From an uncultured Gemmatimonadota bacterium (GTDB lineage Bacteria; Latescibacterota; UBA2968; UBA8231): a stretch of 47,367 nucleotides of DNA. Numbering within the stretch: the stretch's first letter is position 1; every line of letters starts with the position of its first letter. The position numbers and the translations under genes are program-made. Below are positions 41,067 through 47,367 of the stretch, piece by piece. The stretch lies in the NCBI GenBank assembly GCA_903893785.1, contig CAITNQ010000104.1:1-47367 (forward strand), written 5' to 3'. The notes under the pieces are model-generated. The model saw only the letters and a list, made by a program, of their open reading frames with translations, did no database searches and was not told the origin of the DNA.

Positions 41067-42921
41067 GGCCCAGGACCTCCTCGATCTTCGCCACTACCTC
41101 GCGGATCAGGAACGGCCGCCCCTCCACCTTGTTGAGGCCGACCGTAGGAATGAGGAACCGCCCCTGCAACAGCCCCCGCAGGTGCCCCAGGTTATTCTCG
41201 GCGACCAGCACCCGGGTATAGCGCCGCATCACCGCTTCGACGTTGGCCGGCAAGGGATTCAGGTGGCGCAGATGCAGGTGGGCCACCTTCTGCGGGCGCT
41301 GTTGCCGCACCCCAGCCACGGCGGCGGCAATGGCGCCGTAGGTGCTGCCCCAGCCCACCACCAGCAGGTCGCCCGCATCCGGTCCCATGGGCTCAGCGGC
41401 CGGGATGTCGGCGGCAATTCCGGCGATCTTGCGCTCGCGCTGCAGCACCATGTGCTGGTGATTGGCGGCATCGTAGGTGACCAGGCCGCTGCCGTCCTCT
41501 TTCTCCAGGCCGCCGATGCGGTGCTCCATGCCCTTCATCCCGGGGGTGGCCCAGGGCCGCGCCAGGGTCTGGGGATCGCGACGATAGGGGGCAAAGGTGG
41601 CCGGCGTCGGCGCCTGAGGGGTGCGCAGGTCGGCCAGGCTGTCCACGGCGGGAATGAGGAAGGGCTCGGCGCTATTGGCCAGGAAGCTGTCGGACAACAG
41701 CAGCACCGGCGTCATGTACTTGGTGGCCAGGCGCACGGCCTCGTACGCGGTCCAGAAGCAGTCAGCCGCCGAGGAGGCGGCCAGGACCACCACCGGGGAC
41801 TCGCCCGGCCGACCGTGAAGGGCCGCCAGCAGGTCGGTCTGCTCGGTCTTGGTGGGCATGCCGGTGGAAGGGCCGGCGCGCTGGACATCGACCACCACCA
41901 GGGGCAGTTCGGTCATCACCGCCAACCCCATGGCCTCGGTCTTCAGCGCCAGACCCGGGCCGCTGGTACCGGTAATGCCAATGGCGCCGGCAAAGGAGGC
42001 CCCGATGGCGGCACAACAGGCGGCGATCTCGTCCTCCGACTGGATGGTCCGCACGTCAAATTCCTTGTAGCGCGACAACTCGTGCAGAATGTCACTGGCC
42101 GGCGTGATGGGGTAACTGGCGTAGACCAGCGGCCGCGCGGCCTTCTGCGCCGCGGCGATCAGCCCCAGGGTGATCGCCTCGTTGCCGGTCAGGCGGCGGT
42201 AGCGTCCCTTGGGCAGGCGCGCCTGAGCCACGTGGAAGTGCACGCGCAGGAGTTCGGTGGTGTCGGCGAAGTTGAAGCCGGCGCGCAGGGTGGCACCATT
42301 GGCCGCCAGGGCATCGCGGGACTTGCCGAACTTGCGCATCAACCATTCCAGAACCGGCTGCAGCGGACGGTCATACAGCCACAGCATCATGCCGAGGGCA
42401 AAGAAATTCCGCGACCGCGCCCGGGCGGCCCGCGGCAGATTCAGTTCCTTGACGGCTTCCTCGGTCAGCCGCGTCATGGCCGCGGGAATGACCCGGTGCC
42501 CGGCCAGCGAACCGTCAGTCAGCGGATTGGTGGCGTACCCCGCCTTCTTCAGATTGAGGGCAGTGAACTCGTCCTCGTTGACCACCACCAGCCCTTTGTC
42601 CTGCAGATCCGGAAGATTCACCTTGAGGGCGGCCGGATTCATGGCCACCAGCACAAAAGGCGCGTCGCCGGGCGTGGTGATGTCGTAGTCGGCAAAGCTG
42701 AGCTGATAGCTCGACACACCGGCAAGGGAACCGGCGGGAGCACGGATTTCCGAGGGGTAGTCGGGCATGGTGGACAGGGCATTGCCCACCAGCGAGGCGA
42801 TGTCGGCAAACTGGCTGCCCACCAACTGCATGCCGTCGCCCGAATCCCCGGCGAACCGCACGGTGGCGTAGTGGACCTGCTGGAGTTCCTTGTCTTCCGG
42901 CGGTGGTTCGGTTACGGACAT
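41059..42921 (-). CDS. korA: 2-oxoacid:ferredoxin oxidoreductase alpha subunit with fused gamma domain (KorA type)
   Basis: This 620-residue protein begins with the gamma domain (about 16-200, opening VRFAGDSGDGMQLVGSQFAD). The alpha domain follows, with YPITPASDILHELSR (270-284) and the GITGTSGPGLALKTEAMGLA segment typical of 2-oxoglutarate:ferredoxin oxidoreductases. ATG 42921 has AGGAGGGG ten bases upstream; an in-frame ATG at 42954 is possible but has no ribosome-binding site. A good sigma-70-type promoter lies about 100 bases upstream. It is the first gene of korA-korB-kinase-regulator. Confidence 0.93.
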   Translation of the reverse strand: MSVTEPPPEDKELQQVHYATVRFAGDSGDGMQLVGSQFADIASLVGNALSTMPDYPSEIRAPAGSLAGVSSYQLSFADYDITTPGDAPFVLVAMNPAALKVNLPDLQDKGLVVVNEDEFTALNLKKAGYATNPLTDGSLAGHRVIPAAMTRLTEEAVKELNLPRAARARSRNFFALGMMLWLYDRPLQPVLEWLMRKFGKSRDALAANGATLRAGFNFADTTELLRVHFHVAQARLPKGRYRRLTGNEAITLGLIAAAQKAARPLVYASYPITPASDILHELSRYKEFDVRTIQSEDEIAACCAAIGASFAGAIGITGTSGPGLALKTEAMGLAVMTELPLVVVDVQRAGPSTGMPTKTEQTDLLAALHGRPGESPVVVLAASSAADCFWTAYEAVRLATKYMTPVLLLSDSFLANSAEPFLIPAVDSLADLRTPQAPTPATFAPYRRDPQTLARPWATPGMKGMEHRIGGLEKEDGSGLVTYDAANHQHMVLQRERKIAGIAADIPAAEPMGPDAGDLLVVGWGSTYGAIAAAVAGVRQQRPQKVAHLHLRHLNPLPANVEAVMRRYTRVLVAENNLGHLRGLLQGRFLIPTVGLNKVEGRPFLIREVVAKIEEVLGHA

Positions 42922-43021
42922 CGGGGTGACCCCTCCTGTGACGGGCTGGTTCATGGCCACGCGCACCCGGCGCTACACCGACCCGGGGCCGGCCGGCACT
43001 GAACCGAGTTACCAGTCCGTT

Positions 43022-43049
43022 ATTCTTAGGATCCGCCTCCCTTTGTCAA
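43022..43049 (-). promoter_or_regulatory. Sigma-70-type promoter for korAB-kinase-regulator
   Basis: On the - strand TTGACA (43044-43049) is a perfect -35 element, followed 16 bases later by AAGAAT (43022-43027). The transcript would start near 43014, about 95 bases before the korA ATG. In this G+C-rich window a perfect TTGACA stands out. Confidence 0.6.
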
Positions 43050-43080
43050 GCAACCGCTCGGGGCTGGCCCGGCCGCCAGC

Positions 43081-44148
43081 TCAATCCGGCGCCCCGCCCC
43101 CCTCGCCCAGCAGGGCCGTCGCCGCCGCCTCGACGTCGGCGCGAGCGCCGCGAAAGGCCCAGACGCGCGACTCGTCCAGGGCCTGTTCGGCGCCCACGCG
43201 GGTGCGCACGGCCGGGGCGTGGTATTCCATCTCGTTGAACGACTCCATGCCGCCGCGCACGGCGCAGGCCTGGAAGGCGAAACCCGTCTCGTAGGGCGGC
43301 TGCCACAGGCAGTCCACATAATCGCCGGCGGGCCAGACCGAGAACTGACGGACGACGAGGTTCCAGACCGCTCCCTCGCCCCAGACGTACCCGGCCCGGC
43401 CGACGCACGCCGCGGCTTTGACGGCGATCTTCGTCGTCTCGTCGCCGCGGGCCATGGACCAGGCCAGCAGGCGCGGGGCAGCGCTTACCTCGGCCGGCGC
43501 CAGCGGGCCAAAGACCACCACCGGGGCGGCCGCGTGCCAGGTACTCAGGCGCATCTGACCCGGTTGGGGCAGCTGCAGCAACTGCCACAGGCCCACCGCC
43601 ACCGCCGGCACGGCTAGCGGCTCAGGCTCAACCGTCAGCGTCGTCTGCAGGCCATAGCCGGCATAACCCAGCGCCGCCGCCACGGGCAGGCCGGCCAGCG
43701 GGTTGGGCGTGGCCGCCAGGGTCTTGCTCAGCCGCGCGCGCACGCTCCGGCCGGCGTGGTGTAACCGCAACTGCGCGGCGGTCTGCAGGGTGCACAGCCC
43801 GGCGCTGTGAGCCTGGACCTGCCAAGCCCCAGGATCGAGCGCGGCCGGGACGGCATAACTGGCGCCGGGTCGGTCGCGATCGGCAATGAACAGCTCCAGC
43901 TCCGGAGCCATCCAGGTACGGTCGCCGCCCGGGTTACGCCAACCCGGCGCGGCCAGCCAGGCCTGCGCCGCGGTTGGTTCGAGCAACGCCGGATGGTGCC
44001 AGAAGAACGACTCGTCGGCCCCCGGAGGGCACAGCGCCAGCACGCGGCCGCCGAAAACCAGGACCAGCAGGCGGCCGCCGTCGGGCAGGTCGAGCCGCAC
44101 CATGGGTTGGCCGAGGGCGTCCAGAGTACGATGCAGTTGGTTGAACAT
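43081..44148 (-). CDS. Uncharacterised mutarotase-like protein (DUF6786-like)
   Basis: This 355-residue protein opens MFNQLHRTLDALGQPMVRLD, then LLVLVFGGRVLALCPPGADE and SFFWHHPALLEPTAAQAWL. This pattern recalls a family of uncharacterised mutarotase-like proteins in planctomycete-type genomes. The remaining sequence is beta-rich, including PLAVGLWQLLQLPQPGQ-like and WPAGDYVDCLWQPPYETGF segments. It lacks a signal peptide. ATG 44148 has GGAG eight bases upstream; the longer frame is low-complexity. Function unknown; a carbohydrate link is suggested only by the fold and the neighbours. Confidence 0.55.
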   Translation of the reverse strand: MFNQLHRTLDALGQPMVRLDLPDGGRLLVLVFGGRVLALCPPGADESFFWHHPALLEPTAAQAWLAAPGWRNPGGDRTWMAPELELFIADRDRPGASYAVPAALDPGAWQVQAHSAGLCTLQTAAQLRLHHAGRSVRARLSKTLAATPNPLAGLPVAAALGYAGYGLQTTLTVEPEPLAVPAVAVGLWQLLQLPQPGQMRLSTWHAAAPVVVFGPLAPAEVSAAPRLLAWSMARGDETTKIAVKAAACVGRAGYVWGEGAVWNLVVRQFSVWPAGDYVDCLWQPPYETGFAFQACAVRGGMESFNEMEYHAPAVRTRVGAEQALDESRVWAFRGARADVEAAATALLGEGGGAPD

Positions 44149-44536
44149 GGCCTGTGCTCCAGTATTCTGAGGGGTAGGAAGTTCGCAGGGCGGCCAGGCG
44201 CCACCCGCGGGTGGCCGGACCCCGGCCGGTCCCCCGGGCCGGAGCCGGCCGGGGCACGCCATGGGTTGGCGCCCCGTGGTCGCAGCCTGGCGTGGGCCCA
44301 GGCCGTCGAGTGGGCGCGACGCACGCCCCGACCCACCGATCCGCACCGGGCAGCCCACCGGGCCCTAGCGCGGCGAGCGCGCGGCCGAACCATCATCTGC
44401 CGCCGCAGGCACCTGGCCGGTTCGCCTTGGCCGCGGGCGCGTGGCCAGACCCCGGTTGCGCGTCAACGCCATGTCCAGGGCCACCGCGCGGCCGGCCGAG
44501 TTCTGAACAGACCGCCTGAGCCGCGGGCCGGTGGGC
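44149..44536. other. Intergenic region of 388 bases with inverted repeat
   Basis: This gap lies between the alpha/beta hydrolase end and the next - strand gene. The only structured element I see is the perfect inverted repeat at 44220-44254. Open frames in this stretch are Arg/Pro-rich noise. Confidence 0.5.
44220..44254 (-). terminator. Perfect 10-bp inverted repeat, possible terminator
   Basis: CCCCGGCCGG (44220-44229) pairs with CCGGCCGGGG (44245-44254) around a 15-base loop. It lies about 280 bases beyond the alpha/beta hydrolase stop and about 70 bases before the next start, so it could be a terminator or a leader structure. Confidence 0.3.
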
Positions 44537-45295
44537 TCAGAGCGCGCCTTCAGCCCATCGGCGGCAGAGCTCGACTACGGGCGACGGGTCGGGCAGGCCG
44601 TGGGGATGGTGGCCAACGCCGGGCTTGGCGAACAGCTCGATGGTGCCCCCCAACGCGCGGTACCGGTCAGCCACCACGCCGGTGTTCTCCTCCCAAGGCA
44701 CTACCTCATCGGCATCGCCATACACGTGCACCAGCGGCACGCCCGCCGCCGCCAAGGGCGGCAACTGGTCCACCGGATAGCCCGGATAGGCCAGGGCCGC
44801 GGACTCATCGGCAAAACCGTAACACTCCCGCAAGCTGACCCAGTCGGCCGCGGATCCGGGCCCCTGGCCCTTGCCACCCGGCCAGCTGCGCGGGTCGCAC
44901 ACGGGCGCGTCCCCGTACACGCAGGCCAGGCGGGTCGGATCGCGCCGGGCCCAGTTGTAGCAGTAGAGGCCCCCACGGCTGAGGCCTTCCAGTACCGGCC
45001 GCGGCGACAGACCGAGCCGGGCTACCAGGTGGTGGTAGAACACCTCCCAGTGGTCCAGCGCTGTCGGGCAGCCAAAGGTGTTGCCCACGGTGATATAGGC
45101 CAGGTGGTACCCGGCGGCGAGCATGGCCAAGTCGAAGCCGGGAAAGGCATCGAAGAACTCAGCCCGCCAGACCCAGGGCCGACCCGCGCGCACCTGCTGC
45201 GGCTCGACAAGAATGGCGGCGCAGCCATCCACCTCCCCGTCGCGGCGGACGTACCCGTAGTAGGTGGAGACCGCCTCGCCCATCGCTTCAGCCAT
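44537..45295 (-). CDS. Alpha/beta hydrolase fold protein
   Basis: This 252-residue protein has the nucleophile elbow GLSRGG with Ser106, a probable acid residue in VYGDADEVVP (Asp194 or Asp196) and the catalytic His in KPGVGHHPHG (His229 or His230). There is no signal peptide, so it is cytoplasmic. The family covers esterases, including carbohydrate esterases and deacetylases. ATG 45295 overlaps the stop of the UroD-like gene by eight bases (ATGGCTGA), so the two are translationally coupled and probably share a pathway with the adjacent glycosidase. The longer frame upstream is a shadow. Removal of an ester group from a sugar is a guess from context. Confidence 0.85.
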   Translation of the reverse strand: MAEAMGEAVSTYYGYVRRDGEVDGCAAILVEPQQVRAGRPWVWRAEFFDAFPGFDLAMLAAGYHLAYITVGNTFGCPTALDHWEVFYHHLVARLGLSPRPVLEGLSRGGLYCYNWARRDPTRLACVYGDAPVCDPRSWPGGKGQGPGSAADWVSLRECYGFADESAALAYPGYPVDQLPPLAAAGVPLVHVYGDADEVVPWEENTGVVADRYRALGGTIELFAKPGVGHHPHGLPDPSPVVELCRRWAEGAL

Positions 45296-46442
45296 TGTCG
45301 TCCCCCTCGCAGTCGTCCCATCCCCAGTCCAGACGACGGGCGTACTCCTCGGCGATGCCCCGCAGGGCGCGGTGGACCTCGGCCGGGTGATCGTCAAGGG
45401 CCACGGTCAGCACCGGGATGACGGCCACGTCCGGGGCCATGTACTCCATCAACTCGCGGAACGTGGCCACGGCAGCGGCCGGCTCGCCGGGCAGTTCGCC
45501 CATGTACACGAGTGCCCGACGGCGACAGACCCGTTTGATCGCCGCCAGGTCGCTACGGCTGTAGCGCAGGCTCAAGTCCAGGGCCCGCGGCGCCGGCTGA
45601 TGCTGCAGGTACTCGGCCAGGCAGGGATTGGGGCCGCAGTTGTGCAGGCCGCCGCCGCCGAAACGGCGCAGGATGCGGTCGTGGTACGGCAGACTGAAGC
45701 GCCGGTACTGGGCCGGTGAGATGCTGGCACTGATGTCGTCGGACACATGGCCCTTGCGGCCCTCGGGGAACCAGAAATCAGGAAAGTCCGTGGTCGTCAC
45801 CCGGGCCGGGCCGCCGGCAGCCGCCAGTTGCGCGTCGATGGCCGCGGCAAAGAGGGTCTGGATCTTGTCGAGCAGCACGTCCAGCGCCGCCGGGTTGTCG
45901 TACATGGCCACGTACAGCCCCTCGCTGCCCAGCAGGTCGGCAGCCACGTTGAGCCCGCCAGCCATGTCCAGCAGGGACACGTGGATCAGGCCCTCGCCCG
46001 CGTCGGCAAAGCGCTGCACCCGGCGCGTGCCCTCGGCCAGCTGGCCGGCATCGGCGGGCGGTACGACCAGGCCATGCGCTTGTTCCACGTCCGTCAGCAA
46101 CGGCGCGCGCACGCCACAGGTCTGGTTGGGGTCATCACCCCAGTACAGCGTGGCGCCGAAGGCCGTGGCCAGGCAGGAGCAGCCCACATCCGGCCGCATG
46201 GCCGGGACCACGTCACCGCCGGGCACCTGCTGCCAGGTCAGACCCGCCGCCGCCACCGCGGCTGCCAGCTGCTTGTCACCATCGAGGAACTGCTCGCGGG
46301 TGGTGTACCGCGGCGCCGGCGGGGCCACCGAGAGCAGCACCGGGACGTGATCCACCGGCCGCCCGGCCCACAGATCGCGGATCAACTGCTTGCGGCGCTC
46401 GATCTCGTCGGCGTCGAAATCGTACGCGTCCAGGGAGACCAT
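45288..46442 (-). CDS. UroD-like (uroporphyrinogen decarboxylase family) protein
   Basis: This 384-residue protein has the UroD-fold arrangement of non-haem members: RKQLIRDLWAGRPVDHVPVL at the start, GHVSDDISASISPAQYRRFS in the middle (the DDxSxxISPxxFxxF-like pattern of the family), and LHNCGPNPCLAEYL with a His-x2-Cys that may bind zinc. It is the most divergent of the four UroD-like proteins here. It sits seven bases after a propeller glycosidase stop and overlaps the alpha/beta hydrolase start by eight bases, making a three-gene unit. ATG 46442 has GAGG upstream. Confidence 0.82.
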   Translation of the reverse strand: MVSLDAYDFDADEIERRKQLIRDLWAGRPVDHVPVLLSVAPPAPRYTTREQFLDGDKQLAAAVAAAGLTWQQVPGGDVVPAMRPDVGCSCLATAFGATLYWGDDPNQTCGVRAPLLTDVEQAHGLVVPPADAGQLAEGTRRVQRFADAGEGLIHVSLLDMAGGLNVAADLLGSEGLYVAMYDNPAALDVLLDKIQTLFAAAIDAQLAAAGGPARVTTTDFPDFWFPEGRKGHVSDDISASISPAQYRRFSLPYHDRILRRFGGGGLHNCGPNPCLAEYLQHQPAPRALDLSLRYSRSDLAAIKRVCRRRALVYMGELPGEPAAAVATFRELMEYMAPDVAVIPVLTVALDDHPAEVHRALRGIAEEYARRLDWGWDDCEGDDNG

Positions 46443-46448
46443 GGGGCC

Positions 46449-47367
46449 TCAGTGACCCGCCCCGGCGCCGCGGTCCGGAATGCCCGGTTGGCGGAACCAG
46501 CTGGCCAGGAACTCGGCCAGGGAGCCCGGGTACGCGCTGCGCTTGATGTCCATCCAAGTCAGCTGATCACCGACGGCGAAATACAGCCAGGTCTGGCCCT
46601 GCCACTCAACCAGTTCAGGATCCGAGGCATTGATGCCCTCGTCCGTGCCCTGAGCCCGCAGCACCGGGTTGGCGGCGCTGGTCTCCCAGCGTAGCAGGTC
46701 CCGTGAACGGGTAATATAGGTTTCGTAGCAGTGCCGCGGACTGCGGTGTTCCAGGTACAGCATGTAGTACCAGCCGTCGGCCCAGCGCAGACACGGGCAG
46801 GCCGTGTAGCGGTCGGTGGCAAACAGGGCGCCGGGGACCTTCTGCCACTGCTGCAGGTCGGCGGAGCGGGCGAACTTGGTGGTGAACGCCGGGTACGCCG
46901 GGTCACTGCTCTCGTAGGCCAGCACATAACCGTCCGGGCCGCGGCAGACGCTGGTGTTGAACAGGTTCTCGCCGGGGTCCTGGGTGAGGATGCAGCGCTC
47001 GTGCCAATGCCGCAGATCAGTGGAGGTAAACTGAGTGACATCGTTCCACGAGCCGTCGACCCAGCGCGAGGCAAAGGCGTGGATAGCACCGTCCTCGACC
47101 CACGCACAGGCCAGCCCGAAGCCGGTGGCGAAACGGGCCAGTTCGGCCCCGGTCTGGGCATCGGACAACCGCAGGTAGTAGTCGGCGGCGGTTCCGCCGG
47201 TGCCAGGCCGCACACACTCCAGGTGGCACAGGCGGTTCTGCCAGACTAGGGGCGTCAGCTCGCACAGGTCGCGAGCGACGACCTGGCGCGTTGGCGTCGG
47301 CCGGGACGGCTGAGGCGGCGGTGGTACCAGTTGGGCGAACACCTCGGCCGGCCAGTGTCCCAGACGA
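46449..47367 (-). CDS. Propeller-fold glycosidase-like protein, cut by right edge
   Basis: The frame is open from the right edge to the stop at 46449, giving at least 306 residues. The GTG at 47342 is not necessarily the start, because eight more codons are open to the edge. Blade-type motifs include ASRWVDGSWNDVTQFTSTDL, TACPCLRWADGWYYMLYLEH and ASDPELVEWQGQTWLYFAVG, as in GH43/GH32-like propellers. It begins the three-gene unit with the UroD-like protein and the alpha/beta hydrolase. A signal peptide, if any, would lie beyond the edge. Substrate unknown. Confidence 0.7.
   Translation of the reverse strand, partial: RLGHWPAEVFAQLVPPPPQPSRPTPTRQVVARDLCELTPLVWQNRLCHLECVRPGTGGTAADYYLRLSDAQTGAELARFATGFGLACAWVEDGAIHAFASRWVDGSWNDVTQFTSTDLRHWHERCILTQDPGENLFNTSVCRGPDGYVLAYESSDPAYPAFTTKFARSADLQQWQKVPGALFATDRYTACPCLRWADGWYYMLYLEHRSPRHCYETYITRSRDLLRWETSAANPVLRAQGTDEGINASDPELVEWQGQTWLYFAVGDQLTWMDIKRSAYPGSLAEFLASWFRQPGIPDRGAGAGH

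Noticed and set aside
40867..43002. 711-codon open frame on the + strand
   Set aside because: It is antisense to korA/korB; composition is that of a shadow frame.

Overview
The window is one contiguous stretch of a high-G+C bacterial chromosome (estimated by eye at roughly two-thirds G+C or more). It is densely packed with genes, many overlapping by 1-16 bases. I see no rRNA, tRNA, phage, insertion sequence or CRISPR. The gene mix points to a free-living saccharolytic bacterium of the PVC/Planctomycetota or Armatimonadota kind: four uroporphyrinogen-decarboxylase-like proteins, two GH32 and two five-bladed-propeller glycosidases, a ferredoxin-dependent 2-oxoacid oxidoreductase, and a PII protein with an unusual T-loop. 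The phylum is inferred, not demonstrated.

Layout. Bases 1-423 (-) hold the N-terminal part of a UroD-like protein. Divergent from it, 663-6061 (+) is a sugar-import operon: a solute-binding protein fused to a MalF-type permease, a MalG-type permease with a large extra domain, and a zinc alcohol dehydrogenase. A convergent Ldh2-type dehydrogenase (6315-7292, -) is followed by a second + operon at 7789-10952, with a mutarotase-like protein and three NAD-dependent epimerases, two of them tandem paralogs. From 11052 to 18335 (-) lie a GH32 fructosidase, an MFS exporter, a PatB/MalY-type aminotransferase, a D-2-hydroxyacid dehydrogenase and a radical SAM/SPASM-methyltransferase fusion. A repeat-bearing spacer of about 950 bases then leads into a sigma-54-type promoter and amtB-glnK (19289-21029, +).

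From 21110 to the right edge every gene is on the - strand. In order of position these are a DUF2461 protein, a beta-helix lyase-like protein, a second GH32, an unknown protein, a GH43/GH130-like glycosidase, a UroD-like protein and an MFS permease. A tightly coupled polyamine ABC transporter (potABCD) follows, together with a pseudouridine synthase and a Cys-rich ferredoxin-like protein. Next come another UroD-like protein, a response regulator and histidine kinase joined to korAB, a mutarotase-like unknown, an alpha/beta hydrolase, a fourth UroD-like protein and a second propeller glycosidase cut by the right edge.

Together the genes describe uptake and breakdown of plant- or algal-type carbohydrates (fructans, possibly uronans or decorated sugars), oxidation through ferredoxin-linked 2-oxoacid metabolism, and nitrogen-controlled ammonium uptake. 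The most unusual items are the binding-protein/permease fusion with its partner's giant insertion, the radical SAM-methyltransferase fusion, the two-component system embedded in the korAB operon, the PII protein lacking the uridylylation tyrosine, and the repeated pairing of UroD-like proteins with propeller glycosidases.
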